Positions 25,857-34,808 of a DNA stretch of 64,000 nucleotides are shown here, one piece after another; the stretch's first letter is position 1, and each line of letters begins with the position of its first letter. The notes below the pieces were generated by a model. The model did not search any database, was not told the origin of the DNA, and saw only the letters and a list, made by a program, of their open reading frames with translations. Both the position numbers and the translations under genes were made by a program. This DNA comes from Schlesneria paludicola DSM 18645. GTDB lineage: Bacteria; Planctomycetota; Planctomycetia; Planctomycetales; Planctomycetaceae. Where the stretch lies: assembly GCF_000255655.1 (NCBI RefSeq), contig NZ_JH636435.1, forward strand, positions 1,669,770 through 1,733,769, read 5' to 3'.

Positions 25857-26807
25857 TTATTTTACGTTGTCATCGATGAGATAGTGCCAGGTTTTGGCCT
25901 GCACCTCTCGAACCAGAACGACTTCATCGTTGCTGTCGCGCATGGTTTCCCAGATAGCCCCGCGGAAAAAGAGTTCGAGGTGGATTTTCGGATCGATCTT
26001 ACGCCCCGTATTCGGGTCGGTGAACTGCTGCTCGGCATAACCAATCGTGTCGTGCAGAATGAACGTGTCGCCATTTCCATCGGGAATCCACGCACTTTTG
26101 AACTTGTCCTGCACAATCTGCTCGGTATCACGATAACCAAAACGGATCGGTGTCGACCCCACATCGGGAATCATCCCATCTTCTTTGAAATCCGTGGTCA
26201 AACCTTTCGGATGTGTGGCACTGGGCGGAATGGCAAATTTCTGGCTGATCAAAATCTGGTTCTGGCTGGTTGCGGTCCATCGGTTGGTTTGCGGGTCCCA
26301 TTCACCGTTTTGAAGCCACGCCTGACCGCGAATGTACTGTCGATACTCGAACTTGACACGTTCGCCTTCCGACAAGAGAGGATTCAGGCGAATCGTGACC
26401 TTCAGTCCTCCTTCCAGCCGCCACCAATCCTGGCCCAGATTCTTGTACTTGATGATCTTGAACGCGGGGCTGGTGAACTGAGTGAACTGAACCACCGGGT
26501 TCACTTGTGCGTCGCCGCCCCCCAGCGAGATCAGCTTGTGAGGAAATTGACGTAAGACACTCGCGTCTTGGGGGCGTCCGGCAAACTCCAGATCGCCGAT
26601 CATATACCCCAGAGTTTCCGGGCCAACCATGCCATCCTTGGCGATCTTTCCATTCTTGGACTTCTGCCAGTTGTAGACCGCCTGAACCGCTTGCGAATCC
26701 CAGTTGCCCGTCAGGCTAGCACCCACGGTGAGCTGTATAACCCCTATCGCCTGCTGATTATATTTATGAGATTTGTTATAGGCGATCGCCGACACAACAT
26801 TCAGCAT
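25857..26807 (-). CDS. Protein with N-terminal peptidoglycan-binding-like domain
   Basis: The 316-residue protein begins MLNVVSAIAYNKSHKYNQQA. About residues 15-72 (AIGVIQLTVGASLTGNWDSQ, AVQAVYNWQKSKNG and DGMVGPETLGYM) fit the three-helix peptidoglycan-binding domain 1 (PF01471), whose typical ending is DGxxGxxT. The following 240 residues form a beta-rich domain I do not recognise, with repeated charged strands (RLEGGLKVTIRLNPLLSEGE, WHYLIDDNVK at the end). No signal peptide is present, so it may act in the cytoplasm, be carried by a contractile or phage-like particle, or be released otherwise. ATG 26807 is chosen because the sequence before it is the repeat-containing intergenic region. 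Confidence 0.6.
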   Translation of the reverse strand: MLNVVSAIAYNKSHKYNQQAIGVIQLTVGASLTGNWDSQAVQAVYNWQKSKNGKIAKDGMVGPETLGYMIGDLEFAGRPQDASVLRQFPHKLISLGGGDAQVNPVVQFTQFTSPAFKIIKYKNLGQDWWRLEGGLKVTIRLNPLLSEGERVKFEYRQYIRGQAWLQNGEWDPQTNRWTATSQNQILISQKFAIPPSATHPKGLTTDFKEDGMIPDVGSTPIRFGYRDTEQIVQDKFKSAWIPDGNGDTFILHDTIGYAEQQFTDPNTGRKIDPKIHLELFFRGAIWETMRDSNDEVVLVREVQAKTWHYLIDDNVK

Positions 26808-26918
26808 ACTATGACCTCGACGCGAGAAGCCGATCAAGTCGCCGCAGTGCATCCTGCGCCGATTCGTCTTCCGGAAGCACCTTGCCCCGGAAAAACAGTG
26901 GCCCGCACAAAACAGAAT

Positions 26919-27055
26919 GGTCACCGTTCATCGTCCGTAGCGAGGGGCAACGGCCAGGTTTCCTCGATACATTGGAATCCTCAGTCCATCGACCAAAGCA
27001 AATCTTTCCATTGCCACGGAAAAACCAAGCCAGTCCCCGGCCTGTGAACGGTTAC
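26919..27055. repeat. Palindromic intergenic repeat, copy B
   Basis: Second copy of the element described at 1204-1339. It starts GGTCACCGTTCATCG and ends CCTGTGAACGGTTAC, so the ends form an inverted pair. The core TTGGAATCCTCAGTCC and the end AAGCCAGTCCCCGG agree with copy A. The internal left arm is degenerate (GGGGCAACGGCCAGG). Confidence 0.75.
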
Positions 27056-27131
27056 AACATGACGAGTAACGCACGATCCAGATCAGAGGACGGCAGATCA
27101 AAACATATCGTCCTGTGATTCAATAGTGATC

Positions 27132-27147
27132 ATTCTCTCGAGAGAAT
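27132..27147. promoter_or_regulatory. Perfect 16-bp palindrome
   Basis: ATTCTCTCGAGAGAAT is fully self-complementary and lies in AT-rich non-coding DNA between repeat copies B and C. It may be an operator, but neither flanking gene starts close by: the peptidoglycan-binding-like gene starts at 26807 and the propeller gene at 27661. Confidence 0.35.
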
Positions 27148-27282
27148 TTCGAAATCGCCAATCTATATTGACCGTCTGATGCTTCGAGATCAATAGATTA
27201 TCACAATTTAGCCATTTAGTAATAGTTATGCAGTGGTCGCCAGATCATTTCTGAACGCAAGACCAGTCCGATCTCCCACCGT

Positions 27283-27417
27283 AGTCACCGTTCACATCCC
27301 GAAGAGAGAGGGACAGGCACAATTTCCCGGTTCGGTAGAATCCGCAGTGCATTGACCAGAGCAACCCTTCCTTTTTCCGCGGGAACATGAGTCAGTCCCT
27401 TGCCTGTGAACAGTTAC
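27283..27417. repeat. Palindromic intergenic repeat, copy C
   Basis: Third copy of the element. It starts AGTCACCGTTCACATC and ends CCTGTGAACAGTTACT. The inner arms are GGGACAGGCACAATTTCCCGG and CGGGAACATGAGTCAGTCCC, well conserved with copy A. Copies B and C are in the same orientation, 364 bp apart, in the 850-bp gap between the genes at 25857-26807 and 27661-28797; the rest of that gap is AT-rich and shows no gene. Confidence 0.75.
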
Positions 27418-27660
27418 TCCACCGCAAGTGAACAAGGCGATTCGGTCCTCTTGCGAGAACGTCATTCGATTCACGCCGCAGATTGACCACGCCAAATGAA
27501 CACCGTAGAGTCGATGTGCGATTCGCATGGTCGCAGCGACAACAATCAGGATCTCGACCTGGAGTTCTTCGAGCGAAATCCTGAGACCAGCCACTGCCAT
27601 TCGCTGCACGTGGCCCTTGAAATCAAATTCTGCTCATCAACGATCGCCCGGAGCTCTCGC

Positions 27661-28797
27661 ATGAGATCCTGCATTGCGTGTGTCGCGTGGTCTTTCGTCT
27701 GCGTCGTGACATCGTTCCAGACGGCTTCAGGAAACGATCATTCCGCATTCAATGAAACGTCATGGATCACGTTTTTGAGCCACAGAAGCGGGGACAGCCT
27801 GCTCTATCGCATGCGGCCCGATGGAAAGGAATGCCGGCCGATTTTCGGTGGGCCGATTAAGGATGCTCCCGGCATCGCCAATGGTCTGACGCTCTATCGC
27901 GAACCGCATTGGACCTGGCAAAGCCCGGATCGGCAGTTCCTGGTCAGTTGGGCAGCCGACACATTTCGTCCGCGCGGCGCGTCGCGAAGCCGATCACTCT
28001 TCAGCCTGTTTTTGGCTCGGACCGATGGCTCGGGTCCGTCACGCATCCTGGCCCCCCTTTGTGCGGAAGCGGCAGCCTGGTCGCCTGATTCCAAAAGAAT
28101 TGCCTTCGCTTGTAGTTCGGCAGATGTCGAATTGGGGACAAGCGATGCAGGCCGCCCAAAAACGACACGCATCTACATTGTCGCCATCGACGGAACGACA
28201 GATGATATGATTTTTGAGCAAACAGGATACTGGCAGCCCGAGGACTGGTCTCCCGATGGCCAGAAACTGCTGCTGCTGGACTACCAGCGGACCAGTGCAA
28301 ACATCTACCGATCGAATCTGGTGGAACTGGACCTCAACTCCGTCAAACGCAGCCAAGAGACGGCAGCGCCCATGCAGCAGTGGCAACGATCGCTCGTCCA
28401 TCGAATGAAGCCGCTGCTTGGAGAAGCGGTTCCCGTCGCCTTGCATGGCGGGCGTTATTCACCCGACGGTCGTTGGATCGCGACGATCAGCTTTCCCAAG
28501 GAAGAAAAGGTCACGGAATGGCGGGCCCTCGATTTCGAGCTCGGGGTCATCGATCGCACGAACTACAGCTACCAGAAAGTGGCCCGATATCCGACAGGGC
28601 TGCGTGGCCCCATTTGCTGGTCACCTGACAGCCAATGGATTCTCTTTTCCCGACCCCTGGCGGTCGACGACAGTCGAGAAAAGTTGAATGGAACGTCAGC
28701 GACGAATCCCGAAAGCGAGCTAGGCATCTGGATGATTCGATTCGACGGCACGGGCGAGCGTTTTCTGACTTCGGGCTGGAGCCCCGATTGGCGCTGA
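27661..28797 (+). CDS. Secreted six-bladed beta-propeller, TolB/PD40-like
   Basis: A 378-residue protein with a signal segment (CIACVAWSFVCVVTSFQTAS) followed by PD40-type repeats. Each repeat shows the W-S-P-D signature: WQSPDRQFLVSWA, AAWSPDSKRIAFAC, EDWSPDGQKLLLLD, GRYSPDGRWIATI, ICWSPDSQWILFS, and the terminal SGWSPDWR. This gives about six blades, as in the propeller of TolB, but no TolB N-terminal domain is present, so the protein is probably a stand-alone periplasmic propeller. ATG 27661 is preceded by GGAG at 8 nt, and the signal peptide starts exactly there, which settles the start although the frame is open to 27496. Confidence 0.85.
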   Translation: MRSCIACVAWSFVCVVTSFQTASGNDHSAFNETSWITFLSHRSGDSLLYRMRPDGKECRPIFGGPIKDAPGIANGLTLYREPHWTWQSPDRQFLVSWAADTFRPRGASRSRSLFSLFLARTDGSGPSRILAPLCAEAAAWSPDSKRIAFACSSADVELGTSDAGRPKTTRIYIVAIDGTTDDMIFEQTGYWQPEDWSPDGQKLLLLDYQRTSANIYRSNLVELDLNSVKRSQETAAPMQQWQRSLVHRMKPLLGEAVPVALHGGRYSPDGRWIATISFPKEEKVTEWRALDFELGVIDRTNYSYQKVARYPTGLRGPICWSPDSQWILFSRPLAVDDSREKLNGTSATNPESELGIWMIRFDGTGERFLTSGWSPDWR

Positions 28798-28848
28798 GGA
28801 ATTCATTTGAGCTTGCCACCGTCACTTCGAACATATCGGCAACCGGAT

Positions 28849-30588
28849 TCAGCCCGCTCCGGGAACCGGCAAGGGACGAGTGGCTGGCAGCGTGTAATCC
28901 AATTCCACGGCGTCGCGAATCATCTGTCGACTCTCGCGCGGGGACACCCCTGGCAGTTCAGCAACTCGTTTTGCACTCGCAGCCAGCACCTCGTCTTTGA
29001 TGCACTCGCGAAACCATTGTTCATAGTCACCCCGGTGAAGATGAAATTCCCAAGTGGCATCATCAACGCCATCCGCCAGTTGCAGAAAAATCATCAGGTT
29101 CTGCGCCCGCAGATTCAGACTTCCGTCCGCCCCTTGAAAATAAAAACTCTTTTCGAGAGGCAGTTCTCCCTCGGCATACTTGCGGTGGTGTCGATGCGAT
29201 TCGAGCTTGCTGGGATATCCCTTCAGCTTCGTAGGACGCGATGGCGCGTCACGTCGCCATACCAGCAACTCGCCCGGTTCAAGGTGGATTGGCTTCAACT
29301 TCGGCGGCGCGAGATTCGCCGCAATGGCGAAGCTTTCGATCGTTTGATTCGCGCCCTGACCGACGACAATCACCGTGTCGATACGTTCGAGCAACGATTG
29401 AGCCAGCAAATTCGGCTCGACAGTGATAAACAGCATGTTGTGTGTCTGTTCGGGCAACAGCCCCGCCGGCGGCTTCCACTCCGCAGGCATCAGATGATGG
29501 GCTTCATCGAGAATGAGCCAATGCGGATGCCCAATCCGATTCCGCAGCGACATCAACTGAGGGATCAGCCCCAGGAAATAGGGTGGACGGTCTGAAATCG
29601 GCATCCCCGTCAGGCAGACGATCGCATTGGCAGATGCATCCTCGAGCAAGTGCAGCACTTCTTCGTCGCGAGGTAACCCCTTGGGTCCCCCCAAGACATT
29701 GACGCCACTCACGGCTTCGTAGTCACCTTCGGGATCGATCAGGCAAAACTGATAAGCCTGCTCCATCAACGCTTCAATGATGCGCCGCACAACCGTCGAT
29801 TTTCCGCTGCCTGAAGGACCGCAAATCAGCACGTTCGGACCATACGGCGGCAGCCGAATTTCCCTTTCGCCGCTTTTCCCCAGTGCCAGACCGTGATCTT
29901 TGACCTGATCAGCATACGAGGCCAGGTCATCTCTCATGACGTTGCTAATCAGTTCCTCGACACCTGCTCCATGATCCGCAACGGTCACAAGATCGACGGC
30001 ATCCTTCACGGATGGCAATGCATTGGACACCGCCACCGAAAACTCGCACATCCGCAGAAACGATTGATCGTTCTCGGCATCTCCGATTCCAATGACATTA
30101 TGTTCCGAAATGCCCATCTCTTTCAGCGCTGCTGCAAGCCCGAGTGCCTTATTGACACCGGCAGGCAGAATCATGACGGCCCCCTTATTGAAGATGATTT
30201 GCAGCTCAAGACCCAAATCACGAATCGATTCCAGTACGACCGATTCGTGGGGCTGCCACGTGGCGATGATGGACTTGCCGACGGACATCGGTGCGACGCC
30301 ACGACTCTTGAGAAGAGCGACCAGCTTTTCCGATGGCGGTTCGGTCAGCAACCGCTCTTCTTTGGTTGAGGGTCGGTACAGGAGACCACCGTTCTCGGCG
30401 ACGACCCATTCGAACAAGTCGATCTTTGGAAAGATCGACAGCAGTTCGGGCAATTCGCGACCTGTTACAAGCACCAGATGCCGACCCGACGCGAGGAATT
30501 GGTTCATCGCTTTCAGTGTCGGTTCATCCACGTGGCCATCTGTCGCAAGTGTCCCGTCGTAATCTGTTGCTAGCACGTGATATCGCAT
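28849..30588 (-). CDS. Fusion of HAD-IIB phosphatase and HerA-like P-loop ATPase
   Basis: A 579-residue protein with two catalytic modules. Residues 1-210 form a Cof-type HAD phosphatase: motif I DYDGT (9-13, though D-x-D-G-T is preceded by LAT), motif II VTGR (41-44) and motif IV GDAEND (169-174). Residues 245-430 form a P-loop ATPase of the HerA/DUF87 kind: Walker A GPSGSGKST (257-265), DPEGDY (285-290) and Walker B HWLILDEAHH (356-365). The remaining 150 residues form an unrecognised C-terminal domain with SFYFQGADGSLNLRAQNLM. The ATG at 30588 has a strong ribosome-binding site GGAGG four bases away. The HAD half could act on a sugar phosphate; the combination with a HerA-like motor is unusual and the joint function is unclear. 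Confidence 0.88.
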   Translation of the reverse strand: MRYHVLATDYDGTLATDGHVDEPTLKAMNQFLASGRHLVLVTGRELPELLSIFPKIDLFEWVVAENGGLLYRPSTKEERLLTEPPSEKLVALLKSRGVAPMSVGKSIIATWQPHESVVLESIRDLGLELQIIFNKGAVMILPAGVNKALGLAAALKEMGISEHNVIGIGDAENDQSFLRMCEFSVAVSNALPSVKDAVDLVTVADHGAGVEELISNVMRDDLASYADQVKDHGLALGKSGEREIRLPPYGPNVLICGPSGSGKSTVVRRIIEALMEQAYQFCLIDPEGDYEAVSGVNVLGGPKGLPRDEEVLHLLEDASANAIVCLTGMPISDRPPYFLGLIPQLMSLRNRIGHPHWLILDEAHHLMPAEWKPPAGLLPEQTHNMLFITVEPNLLAQSLLERIDTVIVVGQGANQTIESFAIAANLAPPKLKPIHLEPGELLVWRRDAPSRPTKLKGYPSKLESHRHHRKYAEGELPLEKSFYFQGADGSLNLRAQNLMIFLQLADGVDDATWEFHLHRGDYEQWFRECIKDEVLAASAKRVAELPGVSPRESRQMIRDAVELDYTLPATRPLPVPGAG

Positions 30589-30823
30589 TTGACCTCCACT
30601 TGGAAACGACCCCTGGAGATCGATAGGCATTTCCGATGCCAATCCCGAGCTTGCACACCACGATCATGACGAAATCGTAATTTCAGCAAAACAAGGTGTC
30701 AGATGATCAACCCGGCCGCCAGAAAGAGAACAAACTGCGTGCCGAGCGGTCCCGCTGCACGACCGGCGACCAGAAGGCCGGTCGAGAAGCGGATCACTCG
30801 ACACCAATGGGAACTGTCCCGAA

Positions 30824-31300
30824 TCAGCGTTGATCAATGGGGTGATCGTCACGCAAGTTCGTGATCGAGAGTTCGCCCTCGATATATGTGGCCTTCAAAT
30901 ACACACGCGCCTTCTCGTCAAGTTGAAGACCGCGGACTGCTCCGGCCTGGGTTTTTGCAGCCTCATTATCATCAAAGAAGTAGGCCCGATAAATTAACGA
31001 CTTGGGGATGGACACTTCCTTCAGGCGACAGAACTCAAGGAGGCGCGCACGGTCCACTTCGAATTTCGTCACGTACAACTCCACTCGATGTCCGTCGATA
31101 TCCAAAAAGCGGACCAGGTCGTACATCTCCTCAAGCTGAATTGGATCAACCGCGCGAAGCACAATCATCTCGGCAGTGCTCTCGTACTGTGGCGGCGGCG
31201 TGAATTCCAGGACACCAAGCGTGACGAGGATCAAGATCGGCAATGCGACGCAAAGCACACAGAGAATTCGGAGTCGCTTCATGCCCGGTGTCCACGTCAT
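30824..31300 (-). CDS. Small membrane-anchored protein of unknown function
   Basis: A 158-residue protein with one N-terminal transmembrane segment (ILCVLCVALPILILVTLGVL), followed by a soluble alpha/beta domain of about 120 residues with charged helices (LEEMYDLVRFLDIDGHRVEL). ATG 31300 has GAGG at 5 nt spacing. It lies 112 bp downstream of the UvrD-type helicase gene on the same strand. I do not recognise the family. Confidence 0.65.
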   Translation of the reverse strand: MTWTPGMKRLRILCVLCVALPILILVTLGVLEFTPPPQYESTAEMIVLRAVDPIQLEEMYDLVRFLDIDGHRVELYVTKFEVDRARLLEFCRLKEVSIPKSLIYRAYFFDDNEAAKTQAGAVRGLQLDEKARVYLKATYIEGELSITNLRDDHPIDQR

Positions 31301-31412
31301 CGCAGCCTCACGCCTCCGTTGAGATGGAGCGGCTCATTCGTATTCTTGCTTCACAAGTCTGTTTCTTCCAGATCTTGTTCGAGGACCACTCGACGCTGCC
31401 CACGCTCAGCGA

Positions 31413-33509
31413 TCAGCTCCACATTTTTCCGATCCGCTTTCTCACATCGGCGGTCGAAGCCACCGCCGTCTTACCATGATCCTCGACGGCAGGCCCAGAG
31501 GTCTTGATCGTTTTCGACTCAAACCACGTCAAAAGCTCATCCGGGATGAAACGTGTCCGCTGAGAATACGAGTGGCGGTCACTTTTGAAAGGTGAATGAA
31601 AGTAGTACCGCTGTGGGTGCAGAACATGCAAGTGCGACTTGGCTCGCGTGAGCGCCACATAAAACAATCGGCGTTCCTCTTCAATTTCTTCCACCGATTC
31701 CGTCGCCATGTCGGACGGAATGTTTCCGTCGGCGGCATGCAAGACATAGACCGATTCCCATTCCAAACCTTTGGCGGAATGAATCGTACTGAGCGTCAGA
31801 TAGTCTTCATCCAACAATGGGTCGCCAGCAAAATCCTGAGTCGATGTGGGTGGGTCCAGCGTCATATCACTTAAGAATTGCGAGCGAGAGTCGAAACGAG
31901 ACGCCATCTGTTCGATCTGTTCCAGGTCGCGCACTCGGACAAATGCATCATCATACTTTTGCTCCAGTAGTGGGGCATAAAATGTCCGAACGTGATGGAT
32001 CTCGACCATCAGCCCCAACGGCTTCGCAGCCCGCCGCGACATCAGTCTCAACAAGGCAATAAACAGCGGCCAATGAACTGCCGCAGCAGCGGGCGGCTTG
32101 AAATCGCTCCAGGACGCGAGATCACCTTCGGCAGCCGTGATCGCTTGGACAAGTTGCGTGGCCTTTTTGGGACCGATCCCAGGCAACAACAGAAGCATCC
32201 GGAGGGCCGAAACGGAATCGCGAGGATTCTCGGCAAAACGCAGAAACGCCAGCAGGTCTTTCACATGTGCCGCCTCGACGAACTTCAAACCTCCATACTT
32301 GTGGAATGGGATATTCCGCCGAGACAGTTCCAGTTCTAGCGACAGGCTGTGATGTGCCGCCCGAAAGAGTACCGCCTGTTGCTTCAGTTCGACACCGGTC
32401 TCGCGCAGCGCCAACACTTGCTCGATGACGTAGTTTGTCTGCTCATTCTCGTCGAGACAGCGCACCAGATAGGGCTTACCACCGCCAGTTCGTTTGGACC
32501 AGAGAGTTTTGCGATGCCCCTCGGCCGCCAACGCAATCACGCGATTGGTCGCGTCCAGAATGGGTTGCGTCGACCGATAGTTCTGTTCCAACGGCAGAAC
32601 GGTGGTCCCCGGGAAGAGTGTGGGAAAGTCCAGGATGTTCCGCACCGTTGCTGCGCGAAACGAGTAGATCGATTGCGCGTCATCGCCCACGACGGTCAGC
32701 CCGCGTCCTTCGGGAGCGAGCCCCTTCACAATCTCGGCCTGCAGCGTGTTCGTATCCTGATACTCGTCGACCATCACACGGTCGAACTTCCGTCGAACGA
32801 GTTCACCACACGCCGGTTCCGTCATCATGAAGTGCCAGAACAGTAACAGGTCATCGTAGTCGAGCGTCTGCTGCTGTTCTTTACGCTCGCTGTAGGCGTT
32901 GAACAATTTCTTGAGCCCGTCGGCCTGGTCGGCCACCCAGGGAAACGATTCTTTGAGAACCTGTTCCAGGGGCAACTGCGTGCTGACAACGCGGCTGTAG
33001 ACGTCCAGGCACGTTCCTTTGAGTGGGAAGCGTTTGTCGGCTTTCGCAAGTTCGAGTTCCGCTCGCAGCACGTTCAACAGATCTTCGGCATCGCTCCGAT
33101 CGATGACCGTGAATTCGGGCTCCAGTCCAATCAGTTTTCCGTGCTGTCGCAGCAGCCGAGTGGCCACGGCATGAAACGTACCTCCACACACGTCTCGCGA
33201 CGCAGACGCCGTTGGATTGCCCGTCCGCTGCGAGACCTTTTGCTGGCGAACCAGAATGGAATCGACACGCCGCAGCATCTCGGCGGCCGAACGTCGGGTG
33301 AACGTGAGCAGCAAAACTCGTTTCGGATCGATACCTCGGGCAATCTGGGCCGCGACGCGATGTGCCAGCGTCGTCGTCTTTCCCGTCCCCGCACCAGCAA
33401 CAATCAGCAGGGGACTGTCTCCGTGCAGTGCTGCCGAGCGCTGCTCGGGATTGAGTGTGGACAAGAGATCATCAAGACTGGGTGACGTCTCGGCTGTCGT
33501 CCGTGACAT
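31413..33509 (-). CDS. UvrD/Rep-type superfamily 1 DNA helicase
   Basis: A 698-residue 3'-5' helicase of the UvrD/PcrA/Rep group. Motifs seen in order: Q-motif LNPEQRSAAL (19-28), Walker A VAGAGTGKTTT (37-47), LTFTRRSAAEMLRR (motif Ia), VMVDEYQDTN (motif II), VVGDDAQSIYSFRAA (motif III), LEQNYRSTQPIL (motif IV), LSTIHSAKGLEWESVYV (motif V) and LFYVALTRAKSHLHV (motif VI). All catalytic residues are present. Length is about that of PcrA. It likely works in DNA repair or replication restart. The start at 33509 has AAGGA at 8 nt. Confidence 0.93.
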   Translation of the reverse strand: MSRTTAETSPSLDDLLSTLNPEQRSAALHGDSPLLIVAGAGTGKTTTLAHRVAAQIARGIDPKRVLLLTFTRRSAAEMLRRVDSILVRQQKVSQRTGNPTASASRDVCGGTFHAVATRLLRQHGKLIGLEPEFTVIDRSDAEDLLNVLRAELELAKADKRFPLKGTCLDVYSRVVSTQLPLEQVLKESFPWVADQADGLKKLFNAYSERKEQQQTLDYDDLLLFWHFMMTEPACGELVRRKFDRVMVDEYQDTNTLQAEIVKGLAPEGRGLTVVGDDAQSIYSFRAATVRNILDFPTLFPGTTVLPLEQNYRSTQPILDATNRVIALAAEGHRKTLWSKRTGGGKPYLVRCLDENEQTNYVIEQVLALRETGVELKQQAVLFRAAHHSLSLELELSRRNIPFHKYGGLKFVEAAHVKDLLAFLRFAENPRDSVSALRMLLLLPGIGPKKATQLVQAITAAEGDLASWSDFKPPAAAAVHWPLFIALLRLMSRRAAKPLGLMVEIHHVRTFYAPLLEQKYDDAFVRVRDLEQIEQMASRFDSRSQFLSDMTLDPPTSTQDFAGDPLLDEDYLTLSTIHSAKGLEWESVYVLHAADGNIPSDMATESVEEIEEERRLFYVALTRAKSHLHVLHPQRYYFHSPFKSDRHSYSQRTRFIPDELLTWFESKTIKTSGPAVEDHGKTAVASTADVRKRIGKMWS

Positions 33510-33875
33510 GGTGGTTTCCTTCAGGCGAAATGCCGCGCCAGCGCGGATGCGAGTCGAGCTTCAAACCCAAAGCGACAAGCCGATGAACTCGCCGCGAGCA
33601 GGCCAACGCGTCAGCGGGCGATACACACGAACCTGTCAGTACAGATTGGCTGTGGCACTAGGCACTTCAAGTCTGAATCGTAGAATATCACAATCGTCCC
33701 AGTCATCCCATGAACCTGAAACATCCTGACCACGTAGGCGTCGTTCGAATTCAACGCGATAGACTCCCTCGAGCGACGGGCAAGTTGCGGCCAAATCGCG
33801 TCAGACGGAGTGAGGACACGAGAAACCCCAAGTGTCCTGATGATGGATAATCGGCTTGGAAAAAAGGAAAAGGCG
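33510..33875. other. Intergenic region, no gene recognised
   Basis: Divergent gap between the helicase gene (minus) and the small gene at 33876 (plus). Several short frames cross it but none shows domain character. Confidence 0.4.
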
Positions 33876-34196
33876 ATGACCACGTCCCCCAATCAATTGC
33901 TCACGGCCATCGAGTACGATGAGTTAACGACGAAAGTTGTTAACGACGAAAAAACCAAAGCGATTGCGATCCTGGTCGGCGATTGTGAGGTCGCACGAAT
34001 TGGATGCCTGCAGATGGAGCGGCCATTGGCCCGCGTCTCGCACGACGGTCGCAGTGTCGAAGTGTTTCCCAGCCCTGGTCTGCCCGACGGATTTTCGATT
34101 GCCTGCAAAGGCCACGAGGACGCCATCATTATCGCCGAAACGCTCGACAAGATGTTCGAAGTGGCTTACACACAACTGATGGAGCACCAGACGTAA
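33876..34196 (+). CDS. Small conserved-looking protein of unknown function
   Basis: A 106-residue soluble protein starting MTTSPNQLLTAIEYDELTTK. Sequence highlights are KAIAILVGDCEVARIGCLQM, which suggests beta strands, and a C-terminal helix with DAIIIAETLDKMFEVAYTQL. ATG 33876 is preceded by AAGGAAAAGGCG, a plausible ribosome-binding site; an in-frame ATG at 33843 is possible. No signal peptide or membrane segment. I do not recognise the family. Confidence 0.55.
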   Translation: MTTSPNQLLTAIEYDELTTKVVNDEKTKAIAILVGDCEVARIGCLQMERPLARVSHDGRSVEVFPSPGLPDGFSIACKGHEDAIIIAETLDKMFEVAYTQLMEHQT

Positions 34197-34303
34197 TTCA
34201 CGACTGACATCGAATTCCGTCAGGCCCGCTCAGTTCATGCGCTGGCGGATGAGTCCTTACGCGAAGTCCATTCCTCGAGCGGTTTCCGACAGGCCTGCCA
34301 TTC

Positions 34304-34762
34304 TCAGGCATCCTCAATCGATGGAACGCCAGGACGATGGTCGGGCAGTTCGATCAAGACAGCCCTGAGTGCCGCGCTCAGATCATCGCGACGCTCCCAA
34401 GTCGACAACTCAATCCACTCCAACTCGACAACGTCCTCCAACGCAGGGCGACCAAACTGAATCTCTGTCAGAATCACAGATCGCCATTCGCCAGAATGAC
34501 GAAACTCAATCGGCCGCCCAACCGAGTCACGATCGACCAGAATATCAAAACGATTCCAGGGCCCGAACTGGATTGGAACGCCACCAGCCTCTTCCCGCAA
34601 TTCTCGAATCAGAGCTTCGTCCCGCGTTTCGCCGGGATTCGGCGCGCCTCCAGGCAGGTCCAACAAACCCGTGTAGGGACCACGAGCCTTTCGGACCGTC
34701 AATACCTGGAACTCTTGGATCACGACCGCATAAACGCCGAAATGCGTGTGGACAGGCCCCAT
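34304..34762 (-). CDS. Nudix hydrolase
   Basis: A 152-residue protein with an intact Nudix box: GGAPNPGETRDEALIRELRE then EAG (about residues 38-60), matching G-x5-E-x7-RE-[VIL]-x-EE-x-G with metal-binding glutamates. The rest fits the MutT fold (HFGVYAVVIQEFQVLTVRKA as the first strands). Members hydrolyse nucleoside diphosphates linked to another moiety; the substrate is not deducible. It lies 46 bp downstream of the lipid-modification operon on the same strand, perhaps by chance. Confidence 0.88.
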   Translation of the reverse strand: MGPVHTHFGVYAVVIQEFQVLTVRKARGPYTGLLDLPGGAPNPGETRDEALIRELREEAGGVPIQFGPWNRFDILVDRDSVGRPIEFRHSGEWRSVILTEIQFGRPALEDVVELEWIELSTWERRDDLSAALRAVLIELPDHRPGVPSIEDA

Positions 34763-34808
34763 GATGCTTGCTCAGTTTGATGGAGAGTCTTTTCAGGTCG
34801 CAGAGCAC

